From positions 1 through 24,775 of the forward strand of contig VGFF01000014.1 in NCBI GenBank assembly GCA_016868955.1: DNA of 24,775 nucleotides, in the 5' to 3' direction. The notes under the pieces are model-generated. The model saw only the letters and a program-made list of their open reading frames with translations. It was not told the DNA's origin and made no database searches. The translations under genes and the position numbers were made by a program. Source of the DNA: Armatimonadota bacterium. GTDB lineage: Bacteria; Sysuimicrobiota; Sysuimicrobiia; Sysuimicrobiales; VGFF01. Positions 1-8,668 of this stretch are shown here, one piece after another (within the stretch, counting starts at the first letter, position 1; each line of letters starts with the position of its first letter).

Positions 1-609
1 GCGGTCCGAGAGCGTCAATGCTTCCTCCTGGTCGTGCGTAACGTACAACGTCGTAATCCCAAAGTCGCGCTGCAGGCGCTTGATCTCGGCGCGCACGTCG
101 ACGCGCAGCTTCGCGTCCAGGTTCGACAGCGGCTCATCGAGGAGCAGAACGGCGGGCTCGATGACGAGCGCGCGCGCCAGCGCGACGCGTTGCAGCTGAC
201 CGCCGCTGAGCTGATGCGGCAACCGCGAGGCAAACGCGTCCAGCGACAGCCGCTGCAGGAACGACGTGACGCGCCGGCGGATCTCCGCCGGCGAAACGTG
301 CCGCACGCGCAGACCGTAGGCGACGTTCTCGAAGACCGTCATCGTCGGGAAGACGGCGTAGCTTTGAAACACGAGCCCGACGTTACGATGCTGCGGTGGA
401 ACCTCCGTCATCTCGCGTCCAGAGAACCAGACACCGCCGCCGGTCGGACGCTCCAGCCCGGCGATCATACGCAACGTCGTCGTCTTGCCGCAGCCGGACG
501 GACCGAGGAACGAGAAGAACTCGCCGTCGGCGATCTCCAGATCGAGCGCCCGCACTGCCGGAAACGCGCCGAAGATTTTCGTCAGCGCCCGCAGGCAGAT
601 CGCCGTCAC
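1..609 (-). CDS. ABC importer ATP-binding protein, 3' end missing (iron/spermidine/phosphonate type)
   Basis: This is the cytoplasmic ATPase that powers import through the permease encoded just upstream. The first 203 codons are in the window and the gene runs off the left edge. All nucleotide-binding motifs are visible. They are Walker A GPSGCGKT (residues 36-43), Q-loop FQSYAVFP (81-88), signature LSGGQ (134-138), Walker B VLLLDEP (154-160), D-loop SNLD and the switch histidine in YVTHDQEEA (about 192). The DEPLSNLDAKLR stretch and QEEALTLSDR are typical of the PotA/FbpC/MalK-like group, which usually continues into a C-terminal regulatory TOBE domain that is not seen here. The GTG start overlaps the permease TGA by four bases (GTGA, 606-609), which implies translational coupling. 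Substrate cannot be read from this subunit. Confidence 0.93.
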   Translation of the reverse strand, partial: MTAICLRALTKIFGAFPAVRALDLEIADGEFFSFLGPSGCGKTTTLRMIAGLERPTGGGVWFSGREMTEVPPQHRNVGLVFQSYAVFPTMTVFENVAYGLRVRHVSPAEIRRRVTSFLQRLSLDAFASRLPHQLSGGQLQRVALARALVIEPAVLLLDEPLSNLDAKLRVDVRAEIKRLQRDFGITTLYVTHDQEEALTLSDR

Positions 610-2267
610 GAGTGTGTCCCGCGGCGAGGCCGCCACTGCGCGGCGAAAGTGAGGACACCGACGACCGCGAGCATGACCATCGAGACGGCGCCGGCCCGCC
701 CCAGCTGCCCATCGACCGCGTATTGGTAGATCTGGATCGGCAGCGTCTGCCACCCCGGGCGTTGCACGATCAGCGACGCGCCGAGCTCCTTGAAGATTTG
801 GACGAACGTGATGAGCAAGGCGGCGACGATCGCCGGCCACAGCTGCGGCAAGACGATGCGCACGAACGTGCGGGCGACGGACGCGCCTAGCGTTAGGGAA
901 CACTCTTCCAACCGGCGATCGACGCGCGTCCAGGCGGCGTTGAACACGCGGATCGGATAGGACACGCGCCGGCTGACGAGCACGGCGACGAGCAGGCCCG
1001 GCGCCATGACGGCCGAGGCCATGAGGCCGGCCGCTTCCAGCGGGCCGTAGACGCGGGAGATGCCGATCGCGAGGACGACGCCGGACGTCCCGAATGGCAG
1101 CAGGCTGGCGTAGTCGAACGCCACCGCGGCGCGGCCGCCGCGGTGGACGAGGCGGGTCAGGAACAGGGCCGAGATGAGCGCGAGCGGCGTCGCGATCGAT
1201 GCGAGGAACAGCGAGTTGCCCAAGGGCGTGATGCTGCGCCACAACTGCGCGTAGTGGTCGGTCGTGTAGATCCGTGGCAGGAGCGTCGCGCCCCAGTACG
1301 GCGTCAGCGACACGATGAGGATCGCCGCGAACGGCAACATCAAGACCGTCACGACGGCGGCGCAGAACGCCGCCCCTGCGCACCGCAACGCAGTCCCGCC
1401 GTAGGTCAACGTCTCCGGCGTGTGCGTGTGCGCGACCTCGGTTCGGCGCATCAGCGCGCGCACGAGGAACAACAAAGCCATCGACACGATGACGATCCAG
1501 CTGCTGAGCAGCAGCGGCATGCGCCGATCGACGGCGAAGCTCAGGAATCGCGTGAACGCCTCCGCTGGCAGTACGAGGAAGTTGCCGCCGACGATCAGCG
1601 GCGCGCCGACGTCGCCGAACGAGACGAGAAACGTGAGCAGCGCCGCCATGAAGAGGTACGGCCGCACGTAGGGCAGAACGACGCGCGCCACGACTTGCCA
1701 AGGGCTACCGCCCAGCGACAGCGCCGATTCTTCGATCGCCTTTGGCACGGTCCGCAAGCCGCCGGCCACCGTCAGATAGGCCAACGGCAGCAAATGCAGG
1801 ACGTGCGTGACGTGAACTCCGTAGAAGCCGTAGAGATCCGGCAATCGAACTCCGGCTAACGCGGCTAGCTGCGTGATCACGCCGACGCGCCCGAGCAGCA
1901 GGATCGTCGCGAACGCGGAGACGAAAGGCGGCGACAACAGGGGCAAGGTCAACAACGTGCGCAAGAGACCGGCGCGCGGCAGGACACGCTCAGTGAAGAA
2001 CGCCAACGGCACGCCGAGCGCCAGGCAAACAGCCGTGACCGACGTCGCCAGGCCGAGCGAATTCAGCGTCAGCGTCCGGAAGTACGAAGTGAAATCCGTC
2101 AGATCCGCCGTGCCCCCCGTGGCGACGACGCCAAAGGCGTCGGCAAGGACGGTCGCCAGCGGCAACAGGACGAACGCGACGAGGAGCAGCCCGCCCAGGG
2201 CCTGCAATACCGCGATCGCGTCCCATGCGGCGGATCTGCGGAGCAGCCGGCGTCCCACGGCCATCAC
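606..2267 (-). CDS. Fused double-domain ABC permease, FbpB/ThiP-like
   Basis: An integral inner-membrane permease of 553 residues with about 12 predicted membrane segments in two homologous halves, as in FbpB-type iron(III) and related binding-protein-dependent permeases. Each half has an EAA loop that contacts the ATPase: EESALSLGGSPWQ at about 179-191 and EECSLTLGASVAR at about 454-466. Each loop is followed by VLPYVRPYL- or VLPQLWPAI-type segments. The reading frame opens with GTG at 2267, directly abutting the TAG of the binding-protein gene. ATG at 2264 is the next codon and equally possible. The 3' end overlaps the ATPase start by four bases. Length and layout are normal for the family. 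The order binding protein, permease, ATPase is that of a complete importer operon. Confidence 0.92.
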   Translation of the reverse strand: MMAVGRRLLRRSAAWDAIAVLQALGGLLLVAFVLLPLATVLADAFGVVATGGTADLTDFTSYFRTLTLNSLGLATSVTAVCLALGVPLAFFTERVLPRAGLLRTLLTLPLLSPPFVSAFATILLLGRVGVITQLAALAGVRLPDLYGFYGVHVTHVLHLLPLAYLTVAGGLRTVPKAIEESALSLGGSPWQVVARVVLPYVRPYLFMAALLTFLVSFGDVGAPLIVGGNFLVLPAEAFTRFLSFAVDRRMPLLLSSWIVIVSMALLFLVRALMRRTEVAHTHTPETLTYGGTALRCAGAAFCAAVVTVLMLPFAAILIVSLTPYWGATLLPRIYTTDHYAQLWRSITPLGNSLFLASIATPLALISALFLTRLVHRGGRAAVAFDYASLLPFGTSGVVLAIGISRVYGPLEAAGLMASAVMAPGLLVAVLVSRRVSYPIRVFNAAWTRVDRRLEECSLTLGASVARTFVRIVLPQLWPAIVAALLITFVQIFKELGASLIVQRPGWQTLPIQIYQYAVDGQLGRAGAVSMVMLAVVGVLTFAAQWRPRRGTHS

Positions 2268-3356
2268 CTAGCGGGAGCGCCCAGCCGTATAGCCGTCGAA
2301 GCGCCGCATGACGTCGGCGCGGATGCGCTCGGCGCGCTCGAGATCGACGACGACGATCTTCGGCACGAGCCGCTGCAGCTCGCCCAACGACAAAGGCACG
2401 TTGTGCGTCGTCGGCTGGATGCCCGATCGAATGGGGGTTTGAAAGTTGTCTGCGGCTTGGCGCTGGCCGTCCGGCGAGATGATGAACCGCATCATCTGCC
2501 GCGCCAGATCCGGATTCGGGCCGTTCGCGACCGCGCCGACGGCGGTCGCGAAGACCCAGGATCCTTCGGCCGGATAGACGACGTCCACGGGAAGGCCGCG
2601 CGTTTGTCCCTCGTAGAACGGCCGCGTCACGCCGAGGGCGATCGGCACCTCGCCGCGCGCGACCAGCTGGAACAGCGCACCTGTCGACCGCGAATAGAAC
2701 GTGAGGTTGTCGTGCAGACGATTCCAGTAGTCCCAGACTTGCGTCGGCCCCATCATTTGATGCAACGCGACGATCAAGTTGAACGCCGACGACGATAGCT
2801 GCGGCATGTTGAAGACGATGTGGCCCTTGTACACGGGGTTCGCGAGATCGGCGTAGCTCCGCGGCACCGGCAGTTGCAGCGCCGCCAGCCGGTGGCGATT
2901 GTAGCCGATGATCCCCAGCGAGAAGCCCCAGACGTACCAGGTGCCGTCCGCGTCGTACAACGGCACACGCGTGCCGCCGACGTACAGTCTCGAGGGAAAC
3001 ACGCCGACGATCTCGCGCGGGTTCGTCTTGGCGAGCAGGCCCTTCTTCTGCGCTTCCAGGAATTCGAAGACGGCGCCGGAGTGCATGACGTCGGCGCGCG
3101 GCGACGCCTTCTCGGCGTCGAGGCGCGCGATCATCGCCTCGGCGCCCAGGCCGGGTAGGATCTCCAGCGTCACGCCCGGCGTCGCCGCCTCGAATTGCCG
3201 CTTCAGGGATTCCGTGAACTCCAGCGGCGCCGCGCTGTAGGCGACGAGACGCCGCGCCGGCGCGGCGGTCGTCGGCGCCGCGGCGACATACGGAACCAAC
3301 AATGCGACAAACAGGAGCACCGTTCGCCGGAAGCGCTGCCGAGTCTGCCGACCCAT
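2268..3356 (-). CDS. Periplasmic solute-binding protein, family 1 (iron/phosphonate-type importer)
   Basis: A 362-residue secreted binding protein. It has a basic N-terminus, a hydrophobic core (about 12-25) and an AAP/TAAPA-rich cleavage region near residue 30. The mature part begins RRLVAYSAAPLEF, the usual first strand of PotD/FbpA-like proteins. Later landmarks are ADVMHSGAVFEFL, WGFSLGIIGYN and the C-terminal ISPDGQRQAADN helix, all typical of the extracellular solute-binding family 1. The adjacent tyrosine pair that binds iron in classical FbpA is not evident near GEVPIALGVTRPFYEG, so iron is only one option; aminoethylphosphonate or polyamine-like solutes are others. The gene ends in TAG immediately followed, with no spacer and in the same frame, by the permease GTG. 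An AGGAGGG-like site lies in the spacer upstream. Confidence 0.88.
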   Translation of the reverse strand: MGRQTRQRFRRTVLLFVALLVPYVAAAPTTAAPARRLVAYSAAPLEFTESLKRQFEAATPGVTLEILPGLGAEAMIARLDAEKASPRADVMHSGAVFEFLEAQKKGLLAKTNPREIVGVFPSRLYVGGTRVPLYDADGTWYVWGFSLGIIGYNRHRLAALQLPVPRSYADLANPVYKGHIVFNMPQLSSSAFNLIVALHQMMGPTQVWDYWNRLHDNLTFYSRSTGALFQLVARGEVPIALGVTRPFYEGQTRGLPVDVVYPAEGSWVFATAVGAVANGPNPDLARQMMRFIISPDGQRQAADNFQTPIRSGIQPTTHNVPLSLGELQRLVPKIVVVDLERAERIRADVMRRFDGYTAGRSR

Positions 3357-3385
3357 AGTTCGCTACCCTCCTGAGAACACCACCG

Positions 3386-5326
3386 TCACCCGACCGCGCA
3401 AGGGCCTCGGGACGGCTTCCTGGTTCTCGATGAACTGTCCGAGCCGCGTCGACGCGGTCTCCCGGAGGAGTTGTTCCGATTGCACGGCCGGCTTGCCGAT
3501 TCCTTTTCTGGATACTTCGCCGCTTGCGGGAAGTACGCGCGGATGACGTACTCCCCCATCATTCGCTGCGTCGTGAAGTATGAGCCGTTGATCGCGATCG
3601 CGTAGCGCATCATGTCGATGAAGCGGGCGCGGTCTCCGCAATAGAGAGGGATGACGTCACGCTCCAGCTTCTCGTACAGCGATCGCGCGTCGGCGGCGGC
3701 GGTCTGCGCCGGATCGACATCGGGAACGAGGCCACCGATCGCGGTCCCGTTCGCGCAGTTGCCAGATCCGCCGTTGGTCGGCGCCGCGCCGATCCCCCAG
3801 CCCGTGACGCCTTCGATGTGGCCTTCCAGCCACCAACCGTCCAGGGTGCTCAGGATCGGCACGCCGTTGAGCGCCGCCTTCATCCCGCTCGTTCCCGAGG
3901 CTTCCAGCGGCGGCTGCGGAGTGTTGAGCCAGACGTCAACGCCGGCAACTATCCCCAGCGAGGTCGCCGTGTCGTAGTTCTCGAGGGAAGTGACGAGGAC
4001 GTCGTGCGCCAGCGCGTCCCGCATGCGGAAGATGCACTCGATGCTCGCCTTCCCCGCCACGTCGTGCGGGTGGGCCTTGCCCGCGAAGACGATTTGGATC
4101 GGGCCGGCGGCCGTTGCGATCCGCCGCAGCAGTTCGGCGTCCGAGAAGATCAGATCGCCACGTTTGTAGGCCGCCATTCGCCGCGCGAACCCGATCGTCA
4201 GGCGGTTCGGATCGAGCGGCACGTTCGCCGTCCGCGCCACAAGGTCGGCGAGCGCTTGCTTCGCGGTCATGTGCGCGTCCCACAACGCCGCGCGGGGAAT
4301 CCGCAGGGCGTGACGCAGCGTCACGGCATCGTCGCGCCGTCCCGGGAGGTGCTTTTCGTATAGCGACCGGAACGGCTCCGACTTCCATGTCGGCGCGTGG
4401 ACGCCGTTGGTGATCGCATCGATCGCGTAACCGTCGAACATGTGCCGGGTCACTTCGCCGTGGCGTTTCGCGACGCCGTTAACTTAGCGGCTGACGTTCA
4501 TCGCGAGCAGCGCCATGTTGAGCGCGTTTTCCGACTGCCAGAGCGCGTCGATCGAGGACGGCGGCGCGCCCGCCGGGAACACACGGCCGATGACGTCGGC
4601 GACGCGCGGATCGGCGAGATCGATGGAGTCCTCGCGGGTTCCCGCAACATCGCGCACGAGGGACATTGGAAATTGATCGTGACCGGCGGGGACCGGCGTG
4701 TGCGTCGTGAACACGCACTGCGCGCACACGCGCTGAAGGTCTTCGTACGAGATGGTCTTCCGCCCGGCGGCGCGCGCCGCGTCGCGCAGCAGGGCCAGCG
4801 TCAGCAGCGCGGCATGACCTTCGTTCATGTGGTAGCGACGGATCGCGCCGAAGCCGAGCGCCGGCAACAAGCGGACGCCGCCGATCCCGAGGATGACCTC
4901 CTGCGACAGGCGGTAGCGCGCGGCGGACCCGTAGAGTTGATCGGTCGAACGCCGGTCGCGCGGATCGTTCTCCGGAAGATCGGCGTCGAGCAGTTAGACG
5001 GGGACGACTTGGCCGTGAATGCCGCGCACGTCGTACCGCCAGGCCCGCAATCGCACGGGGCGGCCTTCGATCGTCACGTCGACCCGCGCCGGCTCGGCGA
5101 CGAGATGGCGCTCGATGTCCCAGCTGACAGGTTCTTCGGACTGTCGGCCGGCCGCGTCGAGACGCTGGCGGAAGTACCCCTTGCGGTACAGCAGCGTGAC
5201 CGCGACCATCGGCAGTCCGAGATCGGCGGCTGATCGGATCGTGTCCCCGGCCAACACGCCCAGACCGCCGCTGTAGGCGGGAAGCGCATCGCCGAGCGCG
5301 ATCTCCATGCTGAAATAGACGATCAT
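3386..5326 (-). pseudogene. glgP: Glycogen/alpha-glucan phosphorylase interrupted by two in-frame TAA codons
   Basis: One continuous frame of 646 codons reads as a short-type alpha-glucan phosphorylase, the PLP enzyme that releases glucose-1-phosphate from glycogen or maltodextrin. The start ATG (5326) follows GAGGGAG and lies nine bases after the upstream MFS stop. The N-terminus MIVYFSMEIALGDALPAYSG is the family hallmark. NEGHAALLTL, a KRGDL motif and the PLP-lysine motif SGTSGMKAALNG (Lys about 483) are all present. TAA at codon 111 (4994-4996) lies between VVPV and LLDADLPEN. TAA at codon 281 (4484-4486) lies between MNVSR and VNGVAKRHGEV. The family normally has tyrosine at both places. 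No frameshift separates the three pieces. The last ~35 residues are Arg/Ser-rich and not family-like. It is decayed, read through, or mis-sequenced. Confidence 0.85.
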
Positions 5327-5334
5327 CCGCTCCC

Positions 5335-6936
5335 TCACCCGTGCGCTTCCTCTCCCCGGTTCGTCCGTCCGTCCTTGCGCAGGAACGGCAACAGAAACAG
5401 CGGCATCAGCAATAGGACGGCGGCCATGCGAAAGATCTTTTGGAACGCGAGCACGGCCGCCTCCCGCGAAATGGTGCGGTTGAGCAAGGCCTGTGCCTGC
5501 GACCCGGCCGTGAAAGGATCCGCGCCCGCCGCTTCCGCCATGGACCGCAAAGCGTCCTGCGCCGCCCCATAGGCTGGGGCGAACGCATTGGCGTGGACCG
5601 CCAGGCTCGCTAAGTTCAGCGAGATCCCGCGTTCCAGCAAGGTCGCGAAGATCGCCGTCCCCAAGGCGCCGCCCATCTGCCGCACCAGGCTGTTCAACCC
5701 CGTCGCGGCGGTCATTTGCTTGCGACCGATCCCCGACAACGCGGCGGTCGAAAGGGACACGAACTGGCACGCCAGACCAAGCCCGCTGATGACCTGCGGG
5801 ATGAGGATCTGCGCCGGGCCGCTCTGAGAAGTGATGCGCGACAACAACAACATCGAGAACGAATTCAAGATCAGCCCGACGCCGACGAGCACGTGCGGAC
5901 CCAGTCGATTGTACGCGAGGCCCGAAAACGGGATGGTCAGCACGAGGATCAGGGACCGCGGCATGATCGTGAGCCCGGACTGCAGCGCCGTGTAGCCGAG
6001 CTGCTGCTGCAGAAACAGCGGCAGCAGGAAGATCGTGCCGAACGAGCCGGCGCCGAGCATGCTGCCCATGAAGCAGCCGGCGGCGAACGATCGGTCCTTA
6101 AGGATGCGCAGGTCGACGGCCGGTTGAGGCGCGCAGAACAGCTCCCACAACACGAAGAACACAAGGCAACCGACGGCGAGAATCCCGAAGAACCAAACCT
6201 CGGGCGACTCGAGCCAAAGCATGCGATTCCCTTGCTCGAGGACGAGCAGAAACGACGAAAGGCCGATCGCCATCAAGCTGATGCCGACCGGATCGAAGCG
6301 GCGGGGCCCGCCGCCGCGAATGTGCGCCGGCTCCGGGACGAATTCCGCGACCATGAGTAACGCGAAGATCCCGATCGGCAGGTTGATGAAGAAGATCCAG
6401 TGCCAACCGAAATTGTCGGTGATCCAGCCGCCAAGAGCGGGGCCAACCGCCGGGCCGGCCATGATGACGAGCCCATAGAGCGCCATCGCCAGCCCCTGCT
6501 CGCGCAGCGGGAACGTCTCGCGCAGGATCGCTTGCTGCACGGGGATGAGCGCCCCCGCCCCGATGCCTTGCAGCATGCGCGCGAGCACGAGCACCGGGAG
6601 AGAGGTCGCGAATCCGGCGAGCACGGACGCCAACGTGAACACGATCAACCCGAACTGGTAGAAGTTCTTGCGCCCAACGACGGAGCTGACCCAGGCGGTC
6701 AAGGGCATGACGAGCAGAAGCGCGATCTGATATCCGGTGGAGATCCACGTCACCTGCGTGACGGGGACGGCGTAGGTCGCTTGGATGCGGGGCATCGCGA
6801 CGTTGACGATGGAGATATCGAGGGAGCCCATCAGGCCCCCGAACGTCAGCGCGATCGTCACGAGCCAACGGCTCGCCGCCGGACGGCGGCTGATGACGGC
6901 GCGCGCGTCAGCGGCGGTCGCCGCGTCGCCGGCCAT
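5335..6936 (-). CDS. MFS drug exporter, DHA2 (EmrB/QacA-like), 14 membrane segments
   Basis: A 533-residue inner-membrane proton-driven exporter of the 14-segment DHA2 family. Visible motifs are LDISIVNVAMP in segment 1, the loop 2-3 motif SSVVGRKNFYQF, LARMLQGIGAGALIP in segment 4 and the antiporter motif around MAGPAVGPALGGWI in segment 5. It starts with ATG abutting the TAG of the adaptor gene, so adaptor and exporter are translated in tandem as in emrAB. The following phosphorylase gene starts nine bases after the TGA. The length is normal and there are no interruptions. Expected role: with the adaptor, export of hydrophobic toxins across the envelope. The substrate is not predictable. 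Confidence 0.93.
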   Translation of the reverse strand: MAGDAATAADARAVISRRPAASRWLVTIALTFGGLMGSLDISIVNVAMPRIQATYAVPVTQVTWISTGYQIALLLVMPLTAWVSSVVGRKNFYQFGLIVFTLASVLAGFATSLPVLVLARMLQGIGAGALIPVQQAILRETFPLREQGLAMALYGLVIMAGPAVGPALGGWITDNFGWHWIFFINLPIGIFALLMVAEFVPEPAHIRGGGPRRFDPVGISLMAIGLSSFLLVLEQGNRMLWLESPEVWFFGILAVGCLVFFVLWELFCAPQPAVDLRILKDRSFAAGCFMGSMLGAGSFGTIFLLPLFLQQQLGYTALQSGLTIMPRSLILVLTIPFSGLAYNRLGPHVLVGVGLILNSFSMLLLSRITSQSGPAQILIPQVISGLGLACQFVSLSTAALSGIGRKQMTAATGLNSLVRQMGGALGTAIFATLLERGISLNLASLAVHANAFAPAYGAAQDALRSMAEAAGADPFTAGSQAQALLNRTISREAAVLAFQKIFRMAAVLLLMPLFLLPFLRKDGRTNRGEEAHG

Positions 6937-8424
6937 CTACCGCGACTTCGTCCGCGACGGTCCTTCGTCCGTGTGAACGACGGCGATCACGGATAACCGC
7001 ACTTGCAGGGTCTCGTCGGGAACTTCTTCGATCGCGATACGGACCGGGATGCGCTGCACGACCTTGACGAAGTTGCCGGACGCGTTCTCGGGCGGCAGCA
7101 GCGAAAACGTCGAAGCGGCCGCGGCCCCGACGCTGATCACGCGGCCGCGGAAGCTTCGGCCGAGCGCGTCGACGTGCACGGTCGCCGGCTGTCCCGGACG
7201 AATGCGGCGGATCTGCGTCTCCTTGTAGTTCACGACGACCCACTTGGCGCGGCTGAGAACGAGGGCGAACAGCGGTTGGTTCGCCTCGACGGACTGGCCG
7301 ATCTGCACGCGCACTTGACTGGCGATCCCGTCGGCCGGCGCGAGGACGCGTGTGCTTTGGAGCTTCTCGCGCGCCGCCGCCAGCTGCGCTTCCGCCTCGC
7401 GAACGGCGGCGCGGGCCCCATCCACTTCCGCGCGCCGAATGCGTACGATGTCGAATCCGGACTGCGCGATCGCGACGCCGGCGGCTCGCTCCGTCTTCTG
7501 TGCCTCCGCGACCGTGACATCCTGGCGCTTGACGGCGATCTGCGGCCGCGTCGCGCGCACGCCGTCGAGGAGCGCTTGCGCTTCTTGAACGGCTTGCCGG
7601 GCCGTCGGTATCTGCGCCATCGCCGCGTCGTGCTGCCGCGCCGCCGCCGACGCCAGCGATTGCGCCGCCGACAGCTGCGCGCGCGCGCCGTCCAGCGTCG
7701 TCCGCGCCACGTCGACCTGCTGCGACGACACCGCGCCCTCAGCGAGCAGCCGCTGGGCGCGCGTGAAATCGACCTGCGCGCGGGCGACCGTGGCTTGCGC
7801 CGCGGTCACGTTCGCCCGCGCCGCGTCGACCTGAGCGAATTGCGCGGCGGCCTGGGATTCGGTCGCCGTGGCCCGGGCCCGCGCGCTCTGCAGCGCCGCG
7901 CGCGCCTGCAGTTCCTGCGCGGCGAACTGGCGGTCCGCGATCTCGACGGCGCTCTCGGCTTGCGGCACCCGCGCGTTGGAAGCGGCCATCGCGGCCTTGG
8001 CCTGCGCGACCGCCGCCGCCGCCTGGCTCTGCTGCGCGAGGAGCGCCGCCTGCGCCTGCGGCACGCGGGCGCGGACGACGGCGAGCGCCGCCTCCGCTTG
8101 GCGCACACCCAGCGCCGCGTCGGTATCGTCGAGTACGACCAAGAGCTGGCCCGCTTTCACCGCTTGATGCTCGGCGACGTGGACGGCGACGATGCGCCCG
8201 CCGATCCGCACGCTGATCGGCGTGACGTCGCCCGCGACGTAAGCGTCGTCCGTGCTCGGATTCCGGGATTCGTGTTGGAAGTGTTGGACGGCGAAGCCGG
8301 CCGCGATCAGGACGAGGGCCGCCGCCGCAATGAACAGCGCCGCTCGCAGCGACGGACGCCGGCGTAGCGGTGCGATGACATCGCGTTTCGCGGGTTCGCT
8401 TGTAGGGATCGCTTCGACATCCAT
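6937..8424 (-). CDS. HlyD/EmrA-family membrane-fusion adaptor
   Basis: A 495-residue periplasmic adaptor. There is a short cytoplasmic N-terminus, one membrane anchor (about 29-47) and the EmrA signature STDDAYVAGDVTPISVR. The first half of the biotinyl-lipoyl domain (GGRIVAVHVAEHQAVKAGQ) follows, then a very long Ala/Gln/Arg-rich alpha-helical hairpin (about 100-340). Next come the second lipoyl half (ADGIASQVRVQIGQSVEANQ) and a beta-barrel region. The hairpin is the coiled coil that reaches an outer-membrane channel; no TolC-type gene is in the window. The gene ends TAG directly before the MFS ATG. Its ATG lies only 21 bases after the tRNA-Lys CCA end, with no recognisable Shine-Dalgarno in that gap, which is unusual (see findings). 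Confidence 0.92.
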   Translation of the reverse strand: MDVEAIPTSEPAKRDVIAPLRRRPSLRAALFIAAAALVLIAAGFAVQHFQHESRNPSTDDAYVAGDVTPISVRIGGRIVAVHVAEHQAVKAGQLLVVLDDTDAALGVRQAEAALAVVRARVPQAQAALLAQQSQAAAAVAQAKAAMAASNARVPQAESAVEIADRQFAAQELQARAALQSARARATATESQAAAQFAQVDAARANVTAAQATVARAQVDFTRAQRLLAEGAVSSQQVDVARTTLDGARAQLSAAQSLASAAARQHDAAMAQIPTARQAVQEAQALLDGVRATRPQIAVKRQDVTVAEAQKTERAAGVAIAQSGFDIVRIRRAEVDGARAAVREAEAQLAAAREKLQSTRVLAPADGIASQVRVQIGQSVEANQPLFALVLSRAKWVVVNYKETQIRRIRPGQPATVHVDALGRSFRGRVISVGAAAASTFSLLPPENASGNFVKVVQRIPVRIAIEEVPDETLQVRLSVIAVVHTDEGPSRTKSR

Positions 8425-8445
8425 TCGCGGCTTGGCGGCGGTTGC

Positions 8446-8521
8446 TGGTGGGCCGTGCAGGACTCGAACCCGCGACGCCCGGGTTAAAAGCCCGGCGCTC
8501 TACCCACTGAGCTAACGGCCC
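8446..8521 (-). tRNA. tRNA-Lys(UUU)
   Basis: Read on the minus strand this folds into a full cloverleaf of 76 bases. The acceptor stem is GGGCCGT/ACGGCCC with discriminator A and an encoded CCA. The D-arm contains AGCTCAGTGGGTAGAGC. The anticodon stem CCGGG/CCCGG encloses the loop CTTTTAA, giving anticodon UUU (lysine). The T-arm is GCGGG-TTCGAGT-CCTGC. Upstream on the minus strand an AT-rich patch (GATAAGATATAAG, about 8524-8537) in otherwise GC-rich DNA is a likely -10 region, while no good -35 is visible. The adaptor gene starts 21 bases downstream on the same strand. Confidence 0.97.
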
Positions 8522-8668
8522 GCCCTTATATCTTATCGCGTTCCCGCACGCCCGCCACTGTCCCGACACCCGTCGCACCGGAGCCTTGTGCCGACGCGCG
8601 CGCACCGGTTACGGTAGAAGCGCACCCGCATCATCAGCTCAATCGGACACCGCGGGCGAGGAGGTTCG

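Noticed and set aside
4994..5770. Phosphorylase start far upstream of 5326
   Set aside because: The extra sequence overlaps the MFS gene and has no family similarity; the ATG at 5326 has GAGGGAG and begins the conserved N-terminal motif.
7003..8367. A 454-codon plus-strand open frame antisense to the EmrA-like adaptor
   Set aside because: The adaptor is clearly real; the antisense frame is low-complexity Arg/Leu/Asp sequence with no motif.
8446..8521. tRNA-Lys as an active attachment site of a genomic island
   Set aside because: No integrase gene and no second copy of the tRNA 3' end was noticed by eye.
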